Assembly: GCF_013373065.1 (NCBI RefSeq)
Contig: NZ_JABXIN010000001.1
Location: 124,001 to 188,000, forward strand
Source of the DNA: Algoriphagus sp.
GTDB lineage: Bacteria; Bacteroidota; Bacteroidia; Cytophagales; Cyclobacteriaceae
Reading direction: 5' to 3'
DNA length: 64,000 nucleotides
The stretch's first letter is position 1, and each line of letters opens with the position of its first letter. The position numbers and the translations under genes are program-made. Below the pieces are notes generated by a model, which saw nothing but the letters and a program-made list of their open reading frames with translations, ran no database searches and had not been told where the DNA came from. Shown here piece after piece: positions 19,301 to 27,283 of this stretch.

Positions 19301-20016
19301 TATGTCCATAAGCGAAGTCTAAAGGCATTCATCGCATTTTTTCCAAGTTGCTCAGTAAGCTTATAATTTGCTAATGCACCCACAGGAGCTCCCACTATTG
19401 GTATTAATTGAGCCAACTTCGCCAAATCCATATAATCCCGATAATCCAATTGAAATGTCTTCCAATCAAACTCATCAAAGGTCTTGGGAAGTTGATCCCG
19501 ATAGGCTTCCCAATTTTCAATTCGTTCAATGAGCTCGTTTCGTCGTTTTTGAGAAGAGAAACTCAATTGGAACACATGCAATAAAAACAGACGTTCCTGG
19601 TAATCTTTGGTATCATACCCATACAAAGCAGCTATATCAAAAAGCATTTTCATCTTAATTGCCAAAAAAGCCGGGAAATCAGCAAAACCCATCAATATTC
19701 CTCCTGCACCCGTAATAGCGCCTTCGGCTGAAGCAGAATTTCGATACCACTTGATACGGGTACGCACTTTCATTTCCCTTTCTTTTAACGTAAGATGAGC
19801 AGGCGCTTTCGGGACAATCCAAGAAGATCCGGAAATCACCAGCTTGACCATATTTTCAATCGCCGATGTCACTACCCGATGGACTTTTTCAGGAATGATC
19901 TGATTAATTGTTTTTTGAACTCCATGCGCCAAACGTCCACCTAAGGAGGGAGGTTTTTTCATTTGATAGAGCCAAGATGTTAAATCAGCTTGAATATAAT
20001 GCAGGTAAGTATCCAT
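19300..20016 (-). CDS. EcsC family protein
   Basis: A 238-residue protein that matches the EcsC family (named after a gene next to a Bacillus ABC exporter; biochemical function unknown). Visible features are the glycine-rich AEGAITGAGGILMGFADFPAFLAIKMKML region (about residues 97-125), a typical EcsC stretch, and a second small glycine-rich hydrophobic segment IPIVGAPVGALANY (about 210-223). No signal peptide. No ABC exporter is nearby. Faces tRNA-Gln. Confidence 0.82.
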   Translation of the reverse strand: MDTYLHYIQADLTSWLYQMKKPPSLGGRLAHGVQKTINQIIPEKVHRVVTSAIENMVKLVISGSSWIVPKAPAHLTLKEREMKVRTRIKWYRNSASAEGAITGAGGILMGFADFPAFLAIKMKMLFDIAALYGYDTKDYQERLFLLHVFQLSFSSQKRRNELIERIENWEAYRDQLPKTFDEFDWKTFQLDYRDYMDLAKLAQLIPIVGAPVGALANYKLTEQLGKNAMNAFRLRLWT

Positions 20017-20093
20017 ATTGAATTGCTTAATTCTAGGCCTTTTGAAGCCATATTGAACTCACTTTTATCAACGATTAATTTACATCCAAGAAC

Positions 20094-20129
20094 AAAAAAT
20101 CCGCGCCTTTTTTCAAAGATGCGGATTTA
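20094..20129 (-). terminator. Terminator of the M14 peptidase gene
   Basis: On the minus strand, AAATCCGC/GCGGATTT with an imperfect inner stem is followed by T6, about 20 nt after the stop of the M14 gene. Confidence 0.7.
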
Positions 20130-20149
20130 TTGAATGGGTACTAAATTAA

Positions 20150-22861
20150 TTATCTGTAAAGCCCGTTAAACAACATTTTGAATGTTCCATGAGACTGAGA
20201 GCGGAAGGTAATTTCAGGACCAAAGGCAAATAATCTTCCTTTTCCAAATGGAGCCTCAAATGCGGTGACTCCATTTTTCAGATACGCTTGGCCCCAAGCC
20301 CATCCACTTCGGAGAGGTTCTTCTTCCCCAAACCAAGACAGAACTTTTACACCTTCTTTCGAAGCCTCTGGACTTAGATGGAAAACCGGAGAACGATTAA
20401 ACATGATATAGGACTTTTCTCCCATACCATAATTGATTGGTAGCGAATTGTCGACATACATTTCTAAAACAGACCCAGGAATGTAATATTTTTCACCACT
20501 CAACGGACGCTCAACACCATCCGATCCTAGCTCTACCAAGGCATCCTTCACAGGCAATCCTAAATGGAAGGCAAGTTCGGTAGCTGAACCAACCGTAATT
20601 ACATTTCCACCATTTTCTAAAAATTCTTCAATAGCAGGTACCGATTTATCAGCACTGAAATTCCCCAGCATATGGTGGTATTTTTCATCGATTTCAGTAG
20701 CATCCGGTTGAGACCTACCTCCTCCCCGACTTCCTGCGGCAGGAATACCCGGGCCGATAAATAGTAATACGTCATATTTTTCATTCAAATTTCCTGCGTC
20801 AATTTCCTGAGGAAAGACAAGGCTGTAATCATAATGAAACTGTTCAAGCATCCAACGAACCCATCCAGAAGGCATGGATCCTCCGTAATAATCAAACAAT
20901 CCAATTCGCGCTGGCTTTACCTCGGTTACACTTTTTGGACGGGAGGCTGGTTGACCATAAACCCCATATTCTTGCGCTGCTTTTTGCAAAATGGATTTTC
21001 CTGCTGAACCCACATAAAAAGAACCTGCAGGCAGACCATTCACTTCCTCAGTAGTACGATAAACTTTTACTTTAGCTTTCAATAGATCATTGACAGCCAT
21101 AAAGGAATTATTACCCCGAACATCAATCAAATACCCGGATCCATTTGCCAAAGCTTTAGCCGGGGGCGATTGAATTTCTCCATACGGAACAGCTTCAAAA
21201 GGCCCATCAAAATCTTCCATGATCCGATCAATTTCAGAACCCATTTGATACGCCAAGGTCCATCCAGCCGCATCGTAAGGGCGGATCGGAGGTCCTCCAG
21301 GATATAAGAAATCATTCGGGTGATCCTGAGGTTCAAACATATCGATCACATGCGGACGAAACGCCTGAGCTGTCTTAACAATGTAAGAGCCCGCAGGATA
21401 AGATTTTCCATTCACAGTAAAATTTTCAGTCGCTTTGTGCACCAAAATACCAGATTTAATCAAGGCATTCAGAAACTTGATAGCCGTTGGGAAATCAGCT
21501 TGATCGGCTGGTAAAATATAGCCGTAAGGATCTTTTCTAGCTTGATCTGTATACACTTCATCATAAAATTCCTTTGGAAGCCCTGCTCTCCATCCACTTG
21601 GACGCTGAGCTTTCCCTTCTTTTCGAGCTTGCTCAAACGCATCTTCTACCGCTTGTGCATACTTCGGATACATAGTCCAGGTATCTTTTTGCCCCTTCTC
21701 AATGGACCTTCTACCCATGATATAAATGTTTCGAAGCAATTCATCCCCATGACGAACAGCATGGTTAAGAATGGCATAATTCAAGGAAACGGAATACTCA
21801 ATAGAAGTTTTGAAATGCCAATCTCGTGGAGTTACTGGATAAGGAGTCCCATTATTGGGAATCAAACGATCTGGGACCAATGGAACCGATGAAGGGGTAG
21901 GATTTCCAATAATCTCCGTTAAAATCCCGATCTGATTATGATAATAAGGTGTAGTACGAAGTCCACCATTCCACCAAGTTGAGAAAACCGAACCATCCAA
22001 TCGGGTATAGCCCGGCTTATCTTCTTGATGAAGTCGATTAATCATGGCTGCACCCACCGCATCCAAACTTGTAATAATCAATGGATCAAATACATGGTTG
22101 AATGGATCTCGATAAGGAGGTCCTGCCAAAACGGATCCCGCTGGTCCGGATTGGTGGTGATTGTAGATAATTTGGGGAATCCATTCCACATATTGCTGAA
22201 GCGACATATTAGTTGCTTCAGACATATTATTCATGTAAAAATCCCGGTTATTATCATGCCCAACATATTTCTGATATAGGATGGGAATATTTTGGTCACG
22301 TTGCGTAGGATCTTCTTTTCGCATATACCAATCAGACATGATTTCCATCCCATCAGGATTTGCATGCACCAATAGGATAATTACCTCATCAAGGATTTTG
22401 AGTGTTTCCTCATCATTTCGGGATGCTAATTCATATACAGTTTGAATCAGTTGATGAGGACCAACCACCTCATTAGCATGTAGTCCACCGTCAATCCATA
22501 CAACGGGTTTTCCTTGTGCAATCAAGGTCTCCGCATCTTCCCTACTCATCTCTGCTCGCGCCAATTTTTGGGAAATTTCTTTAAAGCGGTCGAGGTTTTC
22601 AAAGTTCTTAGGTGCTGTGATGATCAACATGGGTTGGTCACGACCATATTCGGTTTTACCGATACTAGTCATCACCACACGGTCAGAAGACTCCGCTACC
22701 TTTTTAAAGTAAGCCTCCGTTTGGGTGAAATTGGCTAACATGTAATCGTCTCCAATATCAAATCCAAAATGGGATTTTGGAGAGGGAACTTGTTGAGCCT
22801 GCATTTGAAATCCTGCCAAAAGCAGTAAAATCAAGAATAGGGATCGTAAATCTTTTCTCAT
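20150..22861 (-). CDS. Secreted M14 family zinc carboxypeptidase
   Basis: A 903-residue exported metallopeptidase with a signal peptide ending MQAQ near residue 23. The M14 zinc site is seen in GGLHANEVVG (His128, Glu131), with a downstream His in YNHHQSG as a candidate third ligand. NPDGMEIMSDWY and NNRDFYMNN are substrate-pocket motifs of the family. The long C-terminal part (about 400-900) looks beta-rich with a possible class I amidotransferase-like segment (NVITVGSATELAFHLG). Likely digests peptides in the periplasm or outside. Monocistronic between terminators. Confidence 0.92.
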   Translation of the reverse strand: MRKDLRSLFLILLLLAGFQMQAQQVPSPKSHFGFDIGDDYMLANFTQTEAYFKKVAESSDRVVMTSIGKTEYGRDQPMLIITAPKNFENLDRFKEISQKLARAEMSREDAETLIAQGKPVVWIDGGLHANEVVGPHQLIQTVYELASRNDEETLKILDEVIILLVHANPDGMEIMSDWYMRKEDPTQRDQNIPILYQKYVGHDNNRDFYMNNMSEATNMSLQQYVEWIPQIIYNHHQSGPAGSVLAGPPYRDPFNHVFDPLIITSLDAVGAAMINRLHQEDKPGYTRLDGSVFSTWWNGGLRTTPYYHNQIGILTEIIGNPTPSSVPLVPDRLIPNNGTPYPVTPRDWHFKTSIEYSVSLNYAILNHAVRHGDELLRNIYIMGRRSIEKGQKDTWTMYPKYAQAVEDAFEQARKEGKAQRPSGWRAGLPKEFYDEVYTDQARKDPYGYILPADQADFPTAIKFLNALIKSGILVHKATENFTVNGKSYPAGSYIVKTAQAFRPHVIDMFEPQDHPNDFLYPGGPPIRPYDAAGWTLAYQMGSEIDRIMEDFDGPFEAVPYGEIQSPPAKALANGSGYLIDVRGNNSFMAVNDLLKAKVKVYRTTEEVNGLPAGSFYVGSAGKSILQKAAQEYGVYGQPASRPKSVTEVKPARIGLFDYYGGSMPSGWVRWMLEQFHYDYSLVFPQEIDAGNLNEKYDVLLFIGPGIPAAGSRGGGRSQPDATEIDEKYHHMLGNFSADKSVPAIEEFLENGGNVITVGSATELAFHLGLPVKDALVELGSDGVERPLSGEKYYIPGSVLEMYVDNSLPINYGMGEKSYIMFNRSPVFHLSPEASKEGVKVLSWFGEEEPLRSGWAWGQAYLKNGVTAFEAPFGKGRLFAFGPEITFRSQSHGTFKMLFNGLYR

Positions 22862-23022
22862 AGGTTTTAAATACTAGTCGTTTTATAAAAATAAGGTAAA
22901 AAAAAGAGGGTACTGAGATAGAATGCCGCTTTCCTCAATATTTTACAGGATCGGAAAATTTTAGAGTTCAAGCTAACCAAGAAGCCTCAAAAAAGGATTT
23001 TTTGTATTAGTCGGGTTACGGC

Positions 23023-23052
23023 TTCCCTTACCATCAAAAATTCTTACTTTTG
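23023..23052 (+). promoter_or_regulatory. prs promoter
   Basis: TACTTTTG at 23045-23052 matches the -7 consensus; TTC at 23023-23025 is a weak -33, 19 nt away. The expected start near 23058 excludes the first in-frame start of prs at 23055. Confidence 0.55.
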
Positions 23053-23093
23053 TCTTGATTTCCAGAAAAAAATTCCGCCATAACCCTATTCCC

Positions 23094-24020
23094 ATGTCTG
23101 AGGTAAAAATATTTTCAGGATCAAACAGCACCGAACTAGCCAAAAAAATCTCTAAAAACTTTGGCAAAAACCTTGGAGAGGTTACCCTTTCCCGTTTTAG
23201 TGACGGTGAGATGTCCACCAGCTTTGATGAATCCATCCGGGGCTGCAATGTATTTATTATTCAAAGCACCAATCCTCCAAGTGACAACATCCTGGAGCTT
23301 TGCCTTATGATTGATGCAGCCAAAAGAGCCAGTGCCTACAAGGTCTGTGCAGTTATCCCCTATTTTGGCTATGCCAGACAGGACCGAAAAGATCGACCAC
23401 GTGTTTCGATTGCAGCAAAATTAATTGCAAATATGCTGACCTCTGCGGGTGCAGATCGAATCATGACTTGTGATTTGCATGCTGGTCAGATTCAGGGATT
23501 TTTTGATCTACCATTGGATCATTTAAATGGATCAGCTATCTTTGTGCCCTATTTGCAAATGCTAAACCTTCCGGATTTGATTTTCGCATCTCCGGACGTC
23601 GGTGGAGTAGCCAGAGCAAGGGCTTACGCCAAGCATTTTGAAGTAGATATGGTCGTCTGTGATAAGCACAGAAAAAGAGCGAACGAAATTGCCTCTATGC
23701 AGGTAATTGGAGATGTTGAAGGAAGAGATGTTGTATTGGTGGATGACTTGGTAGATACCGCAGGTACCCTATGCAAGGCCGCACAAATCATCATGGACAA
23801 AGGAGCAAAATCTGTGAGAGCTATCGCGACTCACGGTGTTTTATCCGGGAAAGCCTATGAAAATATAGAAAATTCTGTACTAGAGGAATTGGTCATCACA
23901 GACACGATCCCACTAAAACAGAAATCATCAAAGATCCGCGTACTTAGCGTAGCGGATTTATTTTCAAAAGCCATTCATGCTGTGACTGGAAACACCTCCA
24001 TCAGTTCCTTATTTATTTAA
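23094..24020 (+). CDS. prs: Ribose-phosphate pyrophosphokinase
   Basis: Makes PRPP from ribose 5-phosphate and ATP for purine, pyrimidine, His, Trp and NAD synthesis. The 308-residue length is standard for class I enzymes. Motifs: KIFSGSNSTELA at the start, RFSDGEMSTSFDESIRG, the PYFGYARQDRK flexible loop with catalytic Arg/Lys, CDLHAGQIQGFF, and the PRPP-binding VVLVDDLVDTAGTL. Start chosen at ATG 23094 because the in-frame one at 23055 lies at the predicted transcription start. rplY follows after 25 nt, probably in an operon. Confidence 0.97.
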   Translation: MSEVKIFSGSNSTELAKKISKNFGKNLGEVTLSRFSDGEMSTSFDESIRGCNVFIIQSTNPPSDNILELCLMIDAAKRASAYKVCAVIPYFGYARQDRKDRPRVSIAAKLIANMLTSAGADRIMTCDLHAGQIQGFFDLPLDHLNGSAIFVPYLQMLNLPDLIFASPDVGGVARARAYAKHFEVDMVVCDKHRKRANEIASMQVIGDVEGRDVVLVDDLVDTAGTLCKAAQIIMDKGAKSVRAIATHGVLSGKAYENIENSVLEELVITDTIPLKQKSSKIRVLSVADLFSKAIHAVTGNTSISSLFI

Positions 24021-24045
24021 GAACCAATTTTAAATACATATACAT

Positions 24046-24627
24046 ATGAAAACACTTGAGATTATAGGGTTTAAAAGAGCAAATCTCGACGGTGCTAGTT
24101 TGAAGGAGATCCGTGAATCAGGAAATGTACCTTGCGTGGTATACGGTCCAGGTATTCCAGAGCAAATTCATTTCTACAGTCCTGCGATTTTGTTCAGAGA
24201 CTTATTGTACACTCCTGATGTTCACTTGGTTGATCTCAACATTGAAGGAACGATCATCAAGGCAGTTATCAAGGAAGCTCAGTTCCATCCAGTAAGTGAG
24301 GCTTTGCTTCATGCTGACTTCATGGCTTATACTGAAGATCGACCAATCAAATTCGAAATTCCAGTAAAAGTTGTAGGAAATTCTCCAGGTATCACCAAGG
24401 GTGGTAAATTGGAAATGAAGACTAGATCTTTGAAAGTGAAGGGGCTTGCTAAAAACTTCCCTGACTTCATTGAAGTGGACATCTCTAAATTGGATCTTGG
24501 TAAATCATTCAAGGTAGGTGAATTGAATGTTGAAGGCTTTGAAATTTTGACAAGCCCGAACGTTTCTATCGTCACTATCGGTATCCCAAGAGCTTTGAGA
24601 GGAAAGAAAGCTACAGAAGAAGCTTAA
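24046..24627 (+). CDS. rplY: 50S ribosomal protein L25/general stress protein Ctc (bL25)
   Basis: A 193-residue 5S rRNA-binding protein of the long Ctc type, with an N-terminal L25 beta-barrel (about residues 1-93; NVPCVVYGPG and LHADFMAY) and the C-terminal TL5-type beta domain (about 95-190; IPVKVVGNSPGITKGGKLE and FPDFIEVDISKLDLGKSF). The prs-rplY-pth order is common in bacteria and is kept here. Confidence 0.96.
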   Translation: MKTLEIIGFKRANLDGASLKEIRESGNVPCVVYGPGIPEQIHFYSPAILFRDLLYTPDVHLVDLNIEGTIIKAVIKEAQFHPVSEALLHADFMAYTEDRPIKFEIPVKVVGNSPGITKGGKLEMKTRSLKVKGLAKNFPDFIEVDISKLDLGKSFKVGELNVEGFEILTSPNVSIVTIGIPRALRGKKATEEA

Positions 24628-24645
24628 TTCACTTGAACTTTATTG

Positions 24646-24676
24646 AAATCCTGCCTCCAAAGGGCAGGATTTTTTC
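24646..24676 (+). terminator. Rho-independent terminator
   Basis: AATCCTGCC/GGGCAGGATT (about 9 bp) with a T-rich tail between rplY and pth. Read-through may supply pth. Confidence 0.75.
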
Positions 24677-24697
24677 TTTTTAAGAATAAATTCATCC

Positions 24698-25258
24698 ATG
24701 AAATACTTGATTGTAGGACTTGGCAATATTGGCCCTGCTTATGAGCTTACTCGGCATAACATCGGTTTCCTGACTTTGGACCGGCTTGCAGATAAGTTTG
24801 AAGCAGATTGGAAAAGTGATCGATTGGCCTTTAAAAGTGAAATCAAATATAAAGGCCGAAATATCCACCTGATCAAACCGACCACCTACATGAACCTAAG
24901 TGGGAAGGCTGTCAATTATTGGCTCAAAGAACTGAAAATCCCAAAAGAAAATTTACTGGTTGTAGTGGATGAGGTTGCCTTGCCCTTTTCCAAACTTCGA
25001 ATGCGCGCAAAGGGAAGTTCTGCAGGACATAATGGATTAAAAAACATCGAAGATCTTACAGGAGGCCAAAATTATCCAAGACTTCGAATGGGAATCGGAA
25101 ATGATTTCCCTAAAGGAAAGCAAGTAGAATATGTACTGGGAAGATTTAGTGAGCAGGAGTTTGAAGAACTACCAATCATGATGGACAAAGCTATCGATAT
25201 GATCTTGGGTTTTTGTACGATAGGAATTTCACAAACGATGACTCAATTCAACGATTAA
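24698..25258 (+). CDS. pth: Peptidyl-tRNA hydrolase
   Basis: Recycles peptidyl-tRNAs that drop off the ribosome. The 186-residue protein begins LIVGLGNIGPAYELTRHNIGF with the conserved Asn and catalytic His (about residues 9-21), then KPTTYMNLSGKAV, VVVDEVALPF (usually VxDDLDLP; here Glu-Val replaces Asp-Leu), KGSSAGHNGLK and FPRLRxGIG-type YPRLRMGIG. Full length. A riboswitch-controlled gene follows. Confidence 0.96.
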   Translation: MKYLIVGLGNIGPAYELTRHNIGFLTLDRLADKFEADWKSDRLAFKSEIKYKGRNIHLIKPTTYMNLSGKAVNYWLKELKIPKENLLVVVDEVALPFSKLRMRAKGSSAGHNGLKNIEDLTGGQNYPRLRMGIGNDFPKGKQVEYVLGRFSEQEFEELPIMMDKAIDMILGFCTIGISQTMTQFND

Positions 25259-25266
25259 GTAAAGAT

Positions 25267-25296
25267 TTGGATTTAAATAACCAACCCTTTACTTTG
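25267..25296 (+). promoter_or_regulatory. Predicted promoter of the riboswitch-metZ transcript
   Basis: TTG at 25267-25269, 20-nt gap, TACTTTG at 25290-25296, a -7 box one base shorter than TAnnTTTG. The expected start near 25302 lies just before the aptamer. Confidence 0.5.
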
Positions 25297-25313
25297 CAGG
25301 ACTTCAGGTAAAG

Positions 25314-25419
25314 ATTTATAAAGAAGAGGTGAGAGACTAGGCTCTGTGACCCTCTGGCAACCATCCCAGAATTAATTCGGGAAAGGTGCCAAATCCTACC
25401 CGATCAGGGGACTATAAAT
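25314..25419 (+). ncRNA. SAM-I (S-box) riboswitch
   Basis: The 106-nt element has the S-box core: P1 formed by ATTTATA (25314-25320) and TATAAAT (25413-25419), then AAGAAGAGGTGAGAGACT, the GACCCTCTGGCAACC core (25348-25362), a variable hairpin, GAAAGGTGCCAAATCC, and a closing segment with CAGGGGAC. It binds S-adenosylmethionine and normally shuts off methionine genes. The expression platform is unclear; a weak hairpin AATAG/CTATT followed by T6 (25425-25447) could be the terminator. Confidence 0.9.
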
Positions 25420-25513
25420 TGGCAAATAGCGAGTCTATTCACTTTTTTAGTTCTTTGATGTTCGGCTTGGATTTTCTCATCAAAACCTGATTTTTCATTC
25501 AAATCCAACCTCT

Positions 25514-26689
25514 ATGAGTCAGCACTTTGAAACCCAAGCGATCCGGATTAATTCATCCAAATCCAATCAAAAAGAGCATTCCAGCCCCATTTATCTTACT
25601 TCCAGCTTTACATTTGACTCAGCCGAAGAAGCAAGAGCAACCTTTGCCGATGAAATCCCGGGTAACATCTATTCCCGTTATGCCAATCCCAACACAAGCG
25701 AATTAATCGAGAAAGTCTGTGCAGCGGAAGGGACAGAAGACGGAATTGCCACCGCCTCCGGAATGGCCGCTATGTTTGCGAGCATGGCTTCACTCTTGCA
25801 ACAAGGAGATCATATTTTAGCATCCCGTTCTTTATTTGGCTCTACCCATCAACTCTTGACCCGCATCTTCCCAAAATGGGGAATTTCCTCTACCTATGGG
25901 GATATTTCGGACTATACAAACTGGGACCAATTAGTCCAGCCAAATACCAAGATGCTTTTTTTGGAGACGCCGTCTAATCCAGGATTGGAAATTATCGACC
26001 TGGAATGGGCTGGAAAATTTGCAGCCGCATACAATCTGATATTGGTGGTTGATAATTGCTTCGCTACCCCCTATTTACAGCAGCCTGCAAAATGGGGTGC
26101 ACACCTTGTAGCCCATTCAGCTACCAAATTCATGGATGGTCAGGGAAGAGTTTTAGGCGGATTGATTTTAGGAAAAAAAGAGTTGATCAAAGAGATCCAG
26201 TTTTTCACAAGACATACTGGCCCGGCGATTTCTCCATTTAATTCCTGGATTCTATCCAAAAGCTTGGAAACCCTAGCAGTGCGGATGGATCGACATTGCA
26301 GCAGCGCGTTGAAAATCGCGGAATATTTTGAGGAACATCCAGAAATCGAGCGAGTCAACTATCCATTCTTGAAATCTCATCCACAATATCATCTAGCTAA
26401 AAAGCAAATGAGTCAAGGAGGAGGAATCCTGACTTTACAATTAAAGGGAGGTCTTGATCGGGTTCAAAAATTCATCGATCATTTGGAAATGATTTCTATT
26501 ACTGCGAATCTGGGAGACAGCAGAACCATTATCACACATCCTGCCTCCACTACCCACAGCAAACTTAGCGAGGAAGAAAGACTTCGAGTGGGGATTACAG
26601 ATGGCCTTGTACGAGTCTCTGTGGGACTAGAACATCCGGAGGATATTCTCGGAGATATCGATAAAGCATTGGATCAGTCAAAAAAATAG
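25514..26689 (+). CDS. metZ: O-succinylhomoserine sulfhydrylase (PLP-dependent Cys/Met metabolism enzyme)
   Basis: Predicted to make homocysteine from O-succinyl- or O-acetylhomoserine and sulfide. The 391-residue PLP fold-type I protein has YSRYANPNTSELIEK, the ATASGMAAMFA phosphate-binding region, VVDNCFATPYLQQP, and the PLP lysine Lys205 in HSATKFMDGQGR, a MetZ-like motif. Close alternatives are cystathionine gamma-synthase or O-acetylhomoserine sulfhydrylase. The SAM-I riboswitch upstream independently supports a role in methionine synthesis. Confidence 0.9.
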   Translation: MSQHFETQAIRINSSKSNQKEHSSPIYLTSSFTFDSAEEARATFADEIPGNIYSRYANPNTSELIEKVCAAEGTEDGIATASGMAAMFASMASLLQQGDHILASRSLFGSTHQLLTRIFPKWGISSTYGDISDYTNWDQLVQPNTKMLFLETPSNPGLEIIDLEWAGKFAAAYNLILVVDNCFATPYLQQPAKWGAHLVAHSATKFMDGQGRVLGGLILGKKELIKEIQFFTRHTGPAISPFNSWILSKSLETLAVRMDRHCSSALKIAEYFEEHPEIERVNYPFLKSHPQYHLAKKQMSQGGGILTLQLKGGLDRVQKFIDHLEMISITANLGDSRTIITHPASTTHSKLSEEERLRVGITDGLVRVSVGLEHPEDILGDIDKALDQSKK

Positions 26690-26708
26690 GGCTTCAAAGC
26701 CCTATTTT
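26683..26708. terminator. Bidirectional terminator
   Basis: AAATAGGGCTT/AAGCCCTATTT overlaps the metZ stop and ends just before the CBS gene stop on the other strand. T tracts occur on both sides. Confidence 0.8.
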
Positions 26709-26711
26709 AAT

Positions 26712-27173
26712 TTACCATGTCGTTGATTTTAATTTTGGAAAGGCCCGAATAATATCACTCAAGCTAATCTGTCCAACGAGTTTCCCATCTTTCATTACCG
26801 GAAAACGCCTAATTTTTAATTCTAAAAATTTTCCTGCAGCGTCGAACAAGGACAAGTCAGGGGAAAGTGTAATCACATCACTCGTCATATGTTCCCTAAC
26901 CTTGGCAGGGAATTTTGGGGTATTGGTATATTTCCCTTTTATGATTTCCTTCAGGCAATCCACCTCGGAAATGATCCCTACCAAACCGCCGGACTCATCA
27001 ACCACAGGAGCACCGGAAATTTTTCTTCTAGTCAGCACTTCCAACACCTGATCTATTGTATCGTCAGGATGAAAGGTAACCAAATTGGTACTCATGTGAT
27101 CTCGGACGAGAATGGGAGTAGGAGTAGTACGCTTGGATGAGACCATTCGAACTCCTTGGAAACTTTTTACCAT
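26712..27173 (-). CDS. CBS domain pair protein
   Basis: A 153-residue cytosolic protein of two CBS domains (about residues 22-80 and 90-150), with VRDHMSTNLVTFHPDDTIDQVLEVL, GAPVVDESGGLVGIISEVD, VREHMTSDVITLSPDLSLFDAA and FPVMKDGKLVGQISLSDII. Such stand-alone pairs bind adenine nucleotides and act as energy or nucleotide sensors for partner proteins. No catalytic domain is attached and no obvious partner adjoins it. Convergent with metZ. Confidence 0.9.
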   Translation of the reverse strand: MVKSFQGVRMVSSKRTTPTPILVRDHMSTNLVTFHPDDTIDQVLEVLTRRKISGAPVVDESGGLVGIISEVDCLKEIIKGKYTNTPKFPAKVREHMTSDVITLSPDLSLFDAAGKFLELKIRRFPVMKDGKLVGQISLSDIIRAFPKLKSTTW

Positions 27174-27283
27174 AGCCTTAAAATTTAAAATTGGATGAAT
27201 AATATACTGAAAATCATTAATTTTTCAAATTATTAATCCATAAATAAATATTTTTCAGGCTATTATTTTAATAAAAATGACTT

